Positions 53,657 to 62,517 of a stretch of 64,000 nt of DNA are shown in pieces. The stretch comes from an uncultured Collinsella sp. (GTDB lineage: Bacteria; Actinomycetota; Coriobacteriia; Coriobacteriales; Coriobacteriaceae). Where the stretch lies: the NCBI GenBank assembly GCA_900544865.1, contig UQXA01000002.1, positions 1 through 64,000 on the forward strand, read 5' to 3'. The notes below the pieces were generated by a model. That model searched no databases. It was not told the DNA's origin and saw only the letters and a program-made list of their open reading frames with translations. The first letter of the stretch is position 1, and every line of letters begins with the position of its first letter. The position numbers and the translations under genes are program-made.

Positions 53657-54022
53657 ATGAAATACCAGAAGTCGCGGATATCCATCAACGAACAAATAGC
53701 ACTATTGACAGAAAACAAGGGTCTTAAGTGCTCTGATCAAAGCGAACTCGAGCGAGCTTTGGTCGAAGCCAACCACTACAGACTGTCGGCCTACTGGTTT
53801 CCCTACAAAACCAAATGCAAGTCCGGGATTACCATCTTTCGCGAAGGCACAACATTCGAAACCATCATCTACACGTATGAATTTGACCGAGCCCTCCGGC
53901 AGTTAATGTTTGATGCGGTCGGCAGTGCGGTCGGCAGAATTGAGATCTACCTCAGAAGCAGAATTGCCTATCTTGCCTCTGAGGAACGCGGGCCTTTCTG
54001 TTACCCAGATGTCGCCATAACG
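53657..54022 (+). pseudogene. Truncated Abi (AbiD/F) family gene
   Basis: The first about 120 residues are a normal Abi_2 N-terminus: SRISINEQIALLTENKGL, ANHYRLSAYWFPYK and YEFDRALRQLMFDAVG followed by GRIEIYLRSRIAY. Abi proteins abort phage infection. After GPFCYPDVAI the frame enters unrelated sequence, so roughly the C-terminal half is lost. Low GC compared with neighbours. The junction with the chloride-channel remnant is near 54020. Confidence 0.8.
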
Positions 54023-54231
54023 AGGCTCAACTCGGCATGCCCGTCGAGCTCTGCGCCGCACTGGGCTACGCAGCCGTCTTTGGCAGCGCCACCAATACGC
54101 TGCTCGCACCCATCCTTATTGGCTGCGAAGTCTTCGGCTTTGGTAACTTGCCGATGTTCATTATTGTCTGCGTTGTGGCTTACCTGTTCAACATGGATAA
54201 GTCCATCTACGCCCTGCAGGAGCGGGCGTAG
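54023..54231 (+). pseudogene. 3' remnant of a ClC-type chloride channel gene
   Basis: The frame ending at 54231 reads GMPVELCAALGYAAVFGSAT then NTLLAPILIGCEVFG, the last membrane helices of ClC family channels/antiporters (cf. the PPELFALLG and GAANTPLA segments). There is no 5' portion; the sequence joins the truncated Abi gene directly. A deletion or recombination scar. Confidence 0.75.
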
Positions 54232-54254
54232 ATCGATGTCCAGGCAGGTGGTCT

Positions 54255-54410
54255 CAGCCGGAAACGGTGTCCCACTCTGAGGCTGTATTCCGGGACACGG
54301 TTTCCGCTTGGAACGCCATTCGGAAAGCGCATCCCGCTTTAAAACGGAATTCCGGGACGTAGTTTCCGTCTGAGCCTCCATTCGGAAAGCATGTCCCGTT
54401 CTTTCACGGC
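54255..54410. repeat. Tandem 62-bp palindromic repeat
   Basis: Two and a half units starting at 54255, 54317 and 54379. Each holds CGGAAA...GTCCC, a centre TTCCGGGAC and inverse TTTCCG, so each unit can fold. Confidence 0.85.
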
Positions 54411-54437
54411 ATCTTGGCTATGCAAAGCGCTCGAGTG

Positions 54438-55016
54438 TTACTCCTCGTACGCGCCCTCAAGCCGAAGCAGCCACTCCTTGCGATCAAGCCCGCCGGCATA
54501 TCCGTTAAGCGAGCCGTCGGCCGCCACCACGCGATGGCATGGCACAATAATCGAAACAGGGTTGCGAGCGACCGCGGCCCCCACGGCACGGGGAGACACA
54601 ACGGGTGTCTCATTTCCCGGCACACGATGTCGAGCCGCAACACGCTGGGCGATCTCGCCATACGTAGCGACCTCGCCACGCGGAATAGAAAGCAGCTCGT
54701 ACCAAACTTCACGCTGAAACGCCGTGCCAATCAAATGCAACGGCGGCGTAAACCGAGGTTCCTGCCCTGCAAAATAAGCATTCAGCCAAGCCCACGAACG
54801 CTCAAGCACCGAAGAAGCCGCACCATTTGCAGGACTCACCGACGACATGCCGCCAGCACCAGAAACTGCATCGGCGCCTTCAACATGTTCAGGATCTTCT
54901 TTGAGAAGCGTGGAGCCAAAATGCTCCTGTCCCTCAAACCAAAGCCCCGTCAGACCGCGGCCATCAGCGGCAAGCAAGATTTCGCCCAAAGGCGAAGCAA
55001 ACGTCGTCGTGACCAC
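54438..55016 (-). CDS. ogt: Methylated-DNA--protein-cysteine methyltransferase
   Basis: 192 residues. Suicide DNA-repair enzyme that takes the methyl group from O6-methylguanine onto C160 in IIVPCHRVV. The DNA-binding ATYGEIAQ helix and RAVGAAVARNP arginine finger are present. An Ala/Ser/Gly insertion at about 45-68 lengthens the N-terminal domain. Monocistronic; GGAGCCGCTG precedes the GTG/ATG start region. Confidence 0.93.
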   Translation of the reverse strand: MVTTTFASPLGEILLAADGRGLTGLWFEGQEHFGSTLLKEDPEHVEGADAVSGAGGMSSVSPANGAASSVLERSWAWLNAYFAGQEPRFTPPLHLIGTAFQREVWYELLSIPRGEVATYGEIAQRVAARHRVPGNETPVVSPRAVGAAVARNPVSIIVPCHRVVAADGSLNGYAGGLDRKEWLLRLEGAYEE

Positions 55017-55075
55017 CAGCGGCTCCTTTCAAAACTCCGCAACATAATACCGCGAATTGTGCAGACAACCCCAAT

Positions 55076-55230
55076 CGACCCCAAAGTCACCCAAGGCAGC
55101 AGGCGCGCAGCGCCGCAGCTGCCGCACGACCCCAAAGTCCCCGCAGGCAGCAGGCGCAACGCGCCGCAGCTGCCGGCCGCGCCCCACAGTCCCAAAAGGC
55201 GGCAGGCGCAAAGCGCCGAAGCCGCCGCCG
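55076..55230. repeat. Tandem 51-52-bp repeat, three units
   Basis: Units near 55076, 55127 and 55179, each with CCCCAAAGTCCC-like lead and a GGCAGCAGGCGC / GCGCCGCAGCTGCC hairpin. The 55017-55469 gap consists of this array and F2. Confidence 0.8.
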
Positions 55231-55328
55231 GGATCAGGGCCCGCAACAGCCACGTGCCCCCACATCAGCCCAGCGGCCCCAACCAACAACGGCCCCATCG
55301 CAGGTCGCTTGCAGCAGCGTCACCGCAG

Positions 55329-55456
55329 GCGGGGGCCGGGCTTGGTTTTCAGAACACTCCGCAGACCAGTGTGGCGCCTTGTCCGCGGCTCCGAAGGAGC
55401 AGGACAAGGCGCCACACATGGTCGAGGACGTTCTGAAAACCAAGCCCGGCCCCCGC
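55329..55456 (-). repeat. Family F bulged palindrome, copy 2
   Basis: 128 bp. Outer arms of 27 bp begin GCGGGGGCCGGGCTTGG and are perfect; inner arms TGTGGCGCCTTGTCC / GGACAAGGCGCCACA. Between them lies the loop ACTCCGCA / GAGGAC, which on the minus strand reads GTCCTC / TGCGGAGT. 13 bp past the asd stop. Confidence 0.9.
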
Positions 55457-55469
55457 CGGACAGGTCACA

Positions 55470-56495
55470 CTACTCGCAGAGCAGCTTAGCGATCTGGACG
55501 GCGTTGGTTGCCGCGCCCTTACGGATTTGGTCGCCGCAGCACCAGAAGGTGATGCCACGCGCGGCCTCGGGGTTCGAGATGTCGCGGCGTACGCGACCGA
55601 CCCAAATCAGGTCCTGGTCGGAGGTGTCCATCGGCATGGGGAAGCGGTCGTGCGCATCCTCGGCGCTCATGTCGTCAACTAGCTTGACACCCGGAGCGGC
55701 AGCCAGCGCGGCACGGGCCTCTTCCACCGTGATGTCGCGCTCGAACTCAAGCGTGATGCTCTCGGAGTGCGAGCGCAGCACGGGCACGCGCACACAGGTG
55801 CAGCTCACGCGCAGCTCGGGCAGATGCATGATCTTGCGGCCCTCGTTTTGCAACTTCATCTCCTCGGAGGTAAAGCCCTCCTCCTTGACGCCGCCAATCT
55901 GCGGAATCAGGTTGCTCGCGAGCTGGGCGGCAAACGCGCACGGCTCGGGAATCTCCTCGCCACGGCCCAGGGCGGCCAGCTGAGCCTCGAGCTCGGCCAT
56001 ACCGGGGGCGCCAGCACCCGAAGCCGCCTGGTACGTCGAGACGATCATGCGCTTCACGCCAGCGAGCTGATGCAGCGGCCACGTGGGAACCAGGCCGATA
56101 ATGGTCGCGCAGTTGGGGTTGGCGATAAGGCCGTGATGCCACTTGATGTCGTCGGCATTGATCTCGGGCACAACCAGCGGCACCTCGGGATCCATGCGGA
56201 AGGCATGGCTGTTGTCGACCACGACGGCGCCGCGCTTGACGGCCTCGGGCAGTAGCTCCTTCGCGATGTCGTCGCCGGCAGCTCCAAGCACAATGTCACA
56301 GCCCTCAAAGGCCTCGGGACAAGCCTCTTCGATCACGATCTGCTCGCCACGGAACTCGACGGTCTTGCCCGCAGAACGCGCGCTCGCCAGCAGCTTGAGC
56401 TTGCCAACCGGGAACTCCTGCTCGTTGAGGCACTCGAGCATCTGGGTGCCCACGGCTCCCGTCGCGCCCAAAATAGCAACCGTGTACTGTTTCAT
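55470..56495 (-). CDS. asd: Aspartate-semialdehyde dehydrogenase
   Basis: 341 residues from ATG 56495, preceded by AAAGGGGGAAGC; the frame extends to 56582 without a site. Reduces aspartyl phosphate to the semialdehyde with NADPH. Motifs: AILGATGAVGTQML at 7-20, nucleophile C129 in NPNCATI, and the catalytic His in VRVPVLRSHSE. Sits beside lysC, thrC and thrB. Family F repeat follows. Confidence 0.96.
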   Translation of the reverse strand: MKQYTVAILGATGAVGTQMLECLNEQEFPVGKLKLLASARSAGKTVEFRGEQIVIEEACPEAFEGCDIVLGAAGDDIAKELLPEAVKRGAVVVDNSHAFRMDPEVPLVVPEINADDIKWHHGLIANPNCATIIGLVPTWPLHQLAGVKRMIVSTYQAASGAGAPGMAELEAQLAALGRGEEIPEPCAFAAQLASNLIPQIGGVKEEGFTSEEMKLQNEGRKIMHLPELRVSCTCVRVPVLRSHSESITLEFERDITVEEARAALAAAPGVKLVDDMSAEDAHDRFPMPMDTSDQDLIWVGRVRRDISNPEAARGITFWCCGDQIRKGAATNAVQIAKLLCE

Positions 56496-56569
56496 GCTTC
56501 CCCCTTTAAAGGTTGTGGCTTTTGCCCGCACGCCAAGCAGGCCGATTATTGTTGCCAGTGTATACAAGA

Positions 56570-56596
56570 ACGGGGCGGGCACGAAACCCGCCCCGT
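56570..56596 (-). terminator. Terminator of lysC
   Basis: Minus-strand ACGGGGCGGG / CCCGCCCCGT, 10-bp perfect stem, followed by TCTTGTAT; 73 bp past the lysC stop. Confidence 0.75.
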
Positions 56597-56668
56597 CGAA
56601 ACGAAACCGAAACGAAACGCCCCGCCATAGATTTTTGAGGCAAGTCCAAAAATCTACTGGGATAGCAG

Positions 56669-58057
56669 CTACTTGTGGAGCGCGACCAGAGCGGGATCGA
56701 CCGGCGCGGGAGCCTCCAGATCGGAGACCTTCACAATGCCGTTCTCGTCGGAGAAGGCGCGGTAAATGGTCTGAATCGCCAGATCAAAGTCCTTCTCCTC
56801 CACACCGATGATGATATTGATCTCGTCGCAGCTCTGCGAAATCATACGCACGCTCACGCCAGCCTGGCCAAGCATGCCAAACAGGTGGCCCGAGATGCCG
56901 GCACGACCGCGCAGGTTACGGCCGACGGTCGCGATAAGTGCCAGACCCTCGACAACCTCGATCTCGAGCGGCTCGACCTCCTGCTGAATGTCGCCCACGA
57001 GCGAGTACAGTGAATCGTGAACGTCCCGCTCCTGCACCACGGCGCCAAAGCGGTCGACACCGGTGGGCATGTGCTCGACGGAAACGTCATAGCGCTCGAA
57101 CACCGAAAGCGCACGGCGCATAAAGCCGACGCGGGGCTTGGTGCGGTCGCGGGCGACGTTGATGGCGACAAAACCGCGCTTGCCGGTCACGCCGGTAATG
57201 ATGGGCTCCGCCTCGCCTTCATCAGCCGTCTCGCTAATGATGGTGCCGGGGTCCTGCGGCGCATTGGTGTTCTTGATGACCAGCGGAATGCCTGCCTCGC
57301 GCACGGGGAACACGGCTTCCTCGTGCAGGACGCTTGCGCCCATGTACGAAAGCTCGCGCAGCTCCTCGTAGGTAACGCGCGCAATGGGCTGAGCCTCCGG
57401 AACAATACGCGGATCCGCAGAATAGAAACCCGAGACGTCGGTCCAGTTCTCGTAAAGGTCGGCGCCCAGGCACTTAGCCAAAATCGAGCCCGAGATATCG
57501 CCGCCGCCACGATCGAGCAGCTTGATCTGGCCCTCACGCGTCGCGCCGTAGAAACCGGGCATAACAAAGCCGCCCTGCTGACCGTACTCCTGCACCAGCT
57601 CGGAGGTGCGGTTCATGCTGAGCGTACCGTCGTGATGGAACGCAACGACCGTCGCGGCATCCAGGAACGGCAGGCCCAGGTACTCGGCCATCAGGCGAGC
57701 GGTGAAGTACTCACCGCGGCTCACGAGCTCCTCGGTGGAGTAACCGCCCGAGCGGGCGCGCTCGGCAAAGGCCGCGAACTCCTCGCGGATGGGATAGGTA
57801 AGCTCCAGCTCGTCAGCAATATCAAAATAGCGCTGGCCAATGTCCTCGAGCAACTCCTCGCACGACACGTGATACTTAACGTGCGCGTTAACCAGGTAGA
57901 GCAGGTCGGTCACCTTGGTGTCGCCCTTAAAGCGGCGACCGCAGGCAGAAACCACCACAAAACGGCGGGCAGGGTCGGCATCGACGATGGCCTTGATCTT
58001 CTTGAAGTGTTCGGCGTCGGCGACCGACGAGCCGCCAAACTTGGCAATCTTAATCAT
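56669..58057 (-). CDS. lysC: Aspartate kinase
   Basis: 462 residues. Phosphorylates aspartate, the first step to Lys, Met and Thr. N-terminal KFGGSSVAD, the substrate site LLDRGGGDISGSILA near 178 and ADPRIVPEAQ near 206. Two ACT domains from about 305 (GFVAINVARDR, GLALIATVGRN) are for feedback control. The kinase is monofunctional. Divergent from thrC across a 103-bp region. Confidence 0.95.
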   Translation of the reverse strand: MIKIAKFGGSSVADAEHFKKIKAIVDADPARRFVVVSACGRRFKGDTKVTDLLYLVNAHVKYHVSCEELLEDIGQRYFDIADELELTYPIREEFAAFAERARSGGYSTEELVSRGEYFTARLMAEYLGLPFLDAATVVAFHHDGTLSMNRTSELVQEYGQQGGFVMPGFYGATREGQIKLLDRGGGDISGSILAKCLGADLYENWTDVSGFYSADPRIVPEAQPIARVTYEELRELSYMGASVLHEEAVFPVREAGIPLVIKNTNAPQDPGTIISETADEGEAEPIITGVTGKRGFVAINVARDRTKPRVGFMRRALSVFERYDVSVEHMPTGVDRFGAVVQERDVHDSLYSLVGDIQQEVEPLEIEVVEGLALIATVGRNLRGRAGISGHLFGMLGQAGVSVRMISQSCDEINIIIGVEEKDFDLAIQTIYRAFSDENGIVKVSDLEAPAPVDPALVALHK

Positions 58058-58160
58058 GGGCTGGAGGTTACCTTTCTAAAAGCCTCTGCGAACCTATTTT
58101 GCGTGCTCTGATACCATGGTTTCACCGATTGGGACCAAGGCATCCGAGGAGCAGTGTTAT

Positions 58161-59678
58161 ATGGGAACTTATCATAGTACACGAGGACGCACTTTATCGT
58201 GCTCAAGTAAGGTGGCAATCCGTACCGGCATCGCTCCCGACGGGGGTTTGTTTGTCTCGGACGAGCTCGGCACCCAGCAGGTCGATATCAGCTCGCTTGC
58301 AGCTAAATCGTACTTTGAAATCGCTCAAGATGTGTTGGGAATGTTACTGAATGATTACACGGCCGAAGAAATTTCGGCGTGTGTCGACGAGGCATACCGC
58401 GGCACGTTCGCGAGTGAAGAGGTTACGCCGCTCGTCAAACTCGACGCTGCGCCGGGTGTTGACGCCCCTCAGACCTATGTGATGGAACTCTTTGGCGGCC
58501 CTACAAGCGCCTTCAAGGACGTCGCCCTGCAGATGCTCCCCCGTCTGATGGCCCGCACTTCCGCCAAGGACGGCGGCGCCGAGCGCATCATGATCGTCAC
58601 CGCCACGTCGGGCGACACGGGCAAGGCTGCGCTCGCCGGTTTTGCCGACGCTCCGGGCACGGGCATCACCGTCTTTTATCCCGAGGGCAAGATTAGCCGC
58701 GTCCAGAACCTGCAGATGTCCACGCAGGAGGGCGACAACGTCGCCGTCTGCGGCATCCGCGGCAACTTTGACGACGCCCAGAGCGCCGTCAAGCGCATCT
58801 TTGCCGATAAGGAGCTTGCCGAGCGCCTGGAAGCCGCCGGCACGGTGCTTTCGAGCGCCAACTCTATCAATGTCGGCCGTCTGGTACCGCAGGTCGTCTA
58901 CTACTTTGCCGCCTATGCGCAGCTGCTGCGCGCCGGCGCTATCGAGGCTGGCGACGCCGTAGAGTTCTGTGTGCCCACCGGCAACTTTGGCGATATCTTG
59001 GCCGGCTACTACGCCAAGCGCATGGGCCTGCCCGTCGCCAAGCTCATCGTCGCGAGCGACAAGAACAACGTGCTTGCCGACTTCCTGACCACCGGCGTCT
59101 ACGACCGTAACCGCCCGTTCTTCACGACCATCTCGCCGTCGATGGACATCCTCATCAGCTCTAACCTGGAGCGCATGCTGTACTTCCTGTCCGATGGCGA
59201 CTGCGAACTCGTTGCCGGCCTTATGGAGCAGTTGGCACAGACCGGTCGCTACGAGGTACCCGCCGAGCTGCTGGCCAAGATTCAGAGCGTCTTTGGCTGC
59301 GGCTGGGCCAGCGAGGACGAGGTCCGCGCTGCCATCAAGAGTTGCTGGGACGCCAACGGCTACGTGATCGACCCGCACACCGCTTGCGGCTATCACGTCT
59401 TTGAAAAGGTCGCTCCCGCCGAGGGCGCCAAGGCTCGCGTGCTGCTTTCGACCGCCAGCCCCTACAAGTTCCCGCGCGCCTGCTGCGACGCCCTGGGCCT
59501 CGACGTTCCCGAGGATGATTTTGAGGCTATGCGTGTACTCGAGCAGGCCACCAACACGGTCGCCCCGGTCCAACTCGCCGAGCTTGAGTCCAAGCCTGTC
59601 CGCTTCGAAGACGTCTGCGACGTAGCCGACATGGCCAACTACGTCGAGTCTGCAGCAAAAAAGATGACTACCAACTAA
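58161..59678 (+). CDS. thrC: Threonine synthase
   Basis: 505 residues from ATG 58161, preceded by GAGGAGCAGTGTTAT; the 15 codons upstream in frame lack a site. PLP enzyme converting phosphohomoserine to threonine. PLP Lys in GPTSAFKDVALQ near 115; TATSGDTGKAAL phosphate loop and VPTGNFGDILAG follow. Long form with an N-terminal MGTYHSTRGRTLSCSSKVAI domain. Divergent from lysC; own terminator. Confidence 0.96.
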   Translation: MGTYHSTRGRTLSCSSKVAIRTGIAPDGGLFVSDELGTQQVDISSLAAKSYFEIAQDVLGMLLNDYTAEEISACVDEAYRGTFASEEVTPLVKLDAAPGVDAPQTYVMELFGGPTSAFKDVALQMLPRLMARTSAKDGGAERIMIVTATSGDTGKAALAGFADAPGTGITVFYPEGKISRVQNLQMSTQEGDNVAVCGIRGNFDDAQSAVKRIFADKELAERLEAAGTVLSSANSINVGRLVPQVVYYFAAYAQLLRAGAIEAGDAVEFCVPTGNFGDILAGYYAKRMGLPVAKLIVASDKNNVLADFLTTGVYDRNRPFFTTISPSMDILISSNLERMLYFLSDGDCELVAGLMEQLAQTGRYEVPAELLAKIQSVFGCGWASEDEVRAAIKSCWDANGYVIDPHTACGYHVFEKVAPAEGAKARVLLSTASPYKFPRACCDALGLDVPEDDFEAMRVLEQATNTVAPVQLAELESKPVRFEDVCDVADMANYVESAAKKMTTN

Positions 59679-59691
59679 AACCCCTTATAAG

Positions 59692-59722
59692 GCGCCGGCG
59701 AAAGCCGGCGCACCTTCTTTTT
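59692..59722 (+). terminator. Terminator of thrC
   Basis: GCGCCGGC-gaaa-GCCGGCGC, then ACCTTCTTTTTATTT. Confidence 0.9.
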
Positions 59723-59754
59723 ATTTAGCTTTCGGGATAATGACGAGCATGCGA

Positions 59755-59866
59755 GCGGGTCTGGCCGTTTAGTTCGTCGCGAGTTCCGCACGAGCCGGAA
59801 AGCACTTAATGTGCTTTCCGAGCGAGCCAGGACTGCCCGAGCAGCGAACTAAACGACCAGACCCGC
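59755..59866 (+). repeat. Family F bulged palindrome, copy 3
   Basis: 112 bp. Arms GCGGGTCTGGCCGTTTAGTTCG / CGAACTAAACGaCCAGACCCGC (one bulge), centre GGAAAGCACTTAATGTGCTTTCC. On the minus strand the loop is GTCCTGG / TGCGGAACT. Ends 15 bp before the thrB start, so it forms its leader. Confidence 0.85.
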
Positions 59867-59880
59867 CCAGGAGGACCCAC

Positions 59881-60762
59881 ATGATCAAAATCACCGTCCC
59901 AGCAACCAGCGCCAACCTAGGCATCGGCTACGACACCCTCGGCATGGCCGTCAGCCTCTACTCGCACTTCACCTTCGAGCGCGCCGACAAGCTCACCATC
60001 ACGGGCTGCCCCAAGGAGTTCCAAAACGAGAATAACCTGGTCTATGTGAGCTTTGTCGATGCGCTGGCCGCATGGGGCGAGCCGGCCTTCCCCGTTGCCA
60101 TCGACATCCAGACCGACGTGCCCGTCGCCCGCGGCCTGGGCTCCAGCTCCACCTGCGTCGTCGCCGGCATCATGGCAGCCGCCGCACTGACGGGCCACAC
60201 CGTCGACCGTGCCGAGCTTGTTCGCATTGCCACCGAAGTCGAGGGGCATCCTGATAACGTCGCTCCCGCCATCCTTGGCGGCGCCGTCTGCTCCTTTACG
60301 CCGACCGATTCGCTCCCCCAATGTCTGCGCTACGAGGTGAGCGATCGTTTGCGTTTTATTACCGTGATTCCGCCCTACGAGGTACATACGAGCGAGGCGC
60401 GCAAGGTCGTGCCGCAGGAGATTCCACTCTCCACCGCCGTATGGCAAATGGGCCGCATCGCCGGCATGACGCGCGGCCTGGAGACCGGCGACCTTGACCT
60501 GATTGCCGCCGCTAATGACGACCGCATTCAGGAACCCTATCGTCGCCGTCTGATTCCCGACTACAACGCCGTGCGCGACACCTGCCTTAACGGCGGCGCC
60601 AAGACCATCTGGATCAGCGGTTCGGGCTCGACCCTTATGGCGGTGACCGACGACACCATCGTGGCAAAATTCCTGCAGGTCAAGCTGCGCGAACAGTTCC
60701 CCAAGTGCGACACGCATATCCTCACGTGCGACACGGAAGGCGCTCAAATCGAGTACCTGTAG
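59881..60762 (+). CDS. thrB: Homoserine kinase
   Basis: 293 residues from ATG 59881 with AGGAGGACCCAC upstream. GHMP kinase that phosphorylates homoserine. ATP-binding PVARGLGSSSTCVVAG near 83; NIGIGYDTLG-like start (ANLGIGYDTLGMAV) and C-terminal ISGSGSTLMAV. Follows thrC by 200 bp with F3 between; the stop lies in F4. Confidence 0.95.
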   Translation: MIKITVPATSANLGIGYDTLGMAVSLYSHFTFERADKLTITGCPKEFQNENNLVYVSFVDALAAWGEPAFPVAIDIQTDVPVARGLGSSSTCVVAGIMAAAALTGHTVDRAELVRIATEVEGHPDNVAPAILGGAVCSFTPTDSLPQCLRYEVSDRLRFITVIPPYEVHTSEARKVVPQEIPLSTAVWQMGRIAGMTRGLETGDLDLIAAANDDRIQEPYRRRLIPDYNAVRDTCLNGGAKTIWISGSGSTLMAVTDDTIVAKFLQVKLREQFPKCDTHILTCDTEGAQIEYL

Positions 60763-60941
60763 ACATCCTCCTCATATACCTGTCCGGGACGGTCGGGATA
60801 TTCCCTCAAAATCGTCCTCGCGCATGAAGGCCCCTTGTCCTGCTCCTACGGAGCGACGGACAAGGGGCCTTCGCGCTGCGGAATGATTTTGAGGGAATAT
60901 CCCGACCGGCCCTGCGCCTACCTTGCTGAGGATGTCTACAG
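60757..60941 (+). repeat. Family F bulged palindrome, copy 4
   Basis: 185 bp. Arms CTGTAGACATCCTC / GAGGATGTCTACAG contain the thrB stop codon. Middle arms GGTCGGGATATTCCCTCAAA / inverse, inner GAAGGCCCCTTGTCC / GGACAAGGGGCCTTC, apex CTCCTACGGAG. Loop GTCCTC / TGCGGAAT as in copies 1 and 2. Confidence 0.92.
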
Positions 60942-61020
60942 GGACCCACGCTTTGAAGGGGCGCCGGGCTAAAATTATGGCCTTTTATTGATAGGGGCTC
61001 TTGCTAGGCTGGAGCCCTTA

Positions 61021-61611
61021 CTAGAGGCAGGCCTCGGCGATGCGGCGCTTGAGTTCGTCGATACCCACACCGGTTTGGGAGCTTGTGATGATTACATTTT
61101 CGGCCGGGACGTTGAGCTGCTTTTTGATGGCTGCTGCCTGGCGGGCCTGTTGGGTGCGGCTGAGCTTGTCGGCCTTGGTGAGGCAGACGATAAAGTTGAA
61201 CTCGTTGCCCTGCAGGTAGTCAATCATGTCGTGATCGAGCTTGCTGGGGTCGTGGCGGATATCCACCAGAGAGACGACCAAGTTAAAGCTGCGCTCGGAG
61301 TCAAAGAAATCGCCAATGAGCTCGGCCCAGCGGTCGCGCTCGGCCTTGGAACGACGGGCGAAACCGTAGCCCGGCAGGTCCACAAAATGCACGTCGTCGG
61401 CCTCAAAAAAGTTGATGTTGCTCGTCTTGCCCGGCGTGCTCGAAACCTTGACCAGGTTCTTGCGGCCAAAGAGTTTGTTCATGATGGAGGACTTGCCCAC
61501 GTTGGAGCGGCCGACGAAGCTCACCTCGGGACAGGTTGACTCGGGAATCTGCGAAACCTTGCCGTAGCTGGCGACGAACTTGGCAAGCTGGTAGTTAATT
61601 GAATCGGCCAT
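61021..61611 (-). CDS. engB: Ribosome biogenesis GTPase YihA/EngB
   Basis: 196 residues. Small GTPase needed for 50S assembly. G1 GRSNVGKSS, G2 TPGKT, G3 VDLPGYGFA (DxPG), G4 LTKADK, G5 SSQTG are all in order. ATG 61611 follows AAGGAGTGTCC. Downstream of, and 40 bp from, the nucleosidase gene in the same orientation. Confidence 0.96.
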   Translation of the reverse strand: MADSINYQLAKFVASYGKVSQIPESTCPEVSFVGRSNVGKSSIMNKLFGRKNLVKVSSTPGKTSNINFFEADDVHFVDLPGYGFARRSKAERDRWAELIGDFFDSERSFNLVVSLVDIRHDPSKLDHDMIDYLQGNEFNFIVCLTKADKLSRTQQARQAAAIKKQLNVPAENVIITSSQTGVGIDELKRRIAEACL

Positions 61612-61650
61612 GGACACTCCTTGGTCGTAGGTTCTTACAAAACGGGCGTG

Positions 61651-62391
61651 CTATTGCGCGGCGGCGATACGACGAACGATGTCAAGCGTGATGCCGCTCG
61701 CGGTGCGAGCGTACTCGTCCAGATCGAACTCGCGCTCGCAAAACGCGTCATATGCCTCGTCACAATTATCGCTGACAGCGCGCAGTACCAGGCAATCGAC
61801 ACCATTCTTGGCCGCGATGTGCGCAATTGCCGCGCCCTCCATCTCGACGCAATCGGCATGCGTGGCCTCAATCGCAGCGTTACGCATGGCGTCACCCGTA
61901 ACAAAGCGATCACCCGTGGCGATAGTGCCACACAGGAACTGCTTGGGGTCCTTCTCCGCAGAAGTCTCATCCGCCGAGGCATCCACAAATCCATGCTCGG
62001 CAAGCACGGCGGCGGCAACATCAGCCAACGCCGGTGTCGAGACAAACTCCTCGAGCCCCGGCGCGGACTCGGCGATGAGTGCCGTATCGGTATCCAGATA
62101 GCGCAGGCACTTGCCTATAACCACGTCGTTAATATGGAGTTTAGGGTTTAGGCCGCCCGCAATGCCCGAAAACACAACGGCCTGCGGGGCGTATTTGCTG
62201 ATGAGATGCTGCGTTGCGGCAGCGGCGTTCACGGTCCCCATGCCTGCCGTCGTGGCGACTACTGTCAGACCCGAAAGCCCACCGTTCACAACGGTCAAGC
62301 CCGCCTCCTGCGACTCATGCGTGCCACTCAGCTCTTCCTTAATCTGCGCAACCTCTTTTTCGAGTGCGCCTATGATCGCGATGGTTGCCAT
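61651..62391 (-). CDS. mtnN: 5'-methylthioadenosine/SAH nucleosidase
   Basis: 246 residues from ATG 62391. Cleaves adenine from MTA and S-adenosylhomocysteine. The N-terminal IAIIGALEKEVAQI has the catalytic Glu; VVFSGIAGGLNPKLHINDVVIG and CVEMEGAAIAHIA are the substrate site; Asp in LVLRAVSDNCDE is the acid. Its insert around 125-140 is Ser/Glu-rich. GGGGGATGGC precedes the start. Probably cotranscribed with engB. Confidence 0.95.
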   Translation of the reverse strand: MATIAIIGALEKEVAQIKEELSGTHESQEAGLTVVNGGLSGLTVVATTAGMGTVNAAAATQHLISKYAPQAVVFSGIAGGLNPKLHINDVVIGKCLRYLDTDTALIAESAPGLEEFVSTPALADVAAAVLAEHGFVDASADETSAEKDPKQFLCGTIATGDRFVTGDAMRNAAIEATHADCVEMEGAAIAHIAAKNGVDCLVLRAVSDNCDEAYDAFCEREFDLDEYARTASGITLDIVRRIAAAQ

Positions 62392-62517
62392 GCCATCCCC
62401 CAAATCCGTGCAAATTGCTTATCCACGGTATGGTACCAGCATTTTGGCTCAACCGTGTCAGCACCAAGCCGTTAGGCCAGTACAGCTCGGGTATCATAAA
62501 GGGGCAAAAATGGCTTG

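Noticed and set aside
58058..58160. Possible riboswitch or T-box between lysC and thrC
   Set aside because: The 103-bp gap is too short and shows no T-box, lysine-box or leader-peptide pattern on either strand.
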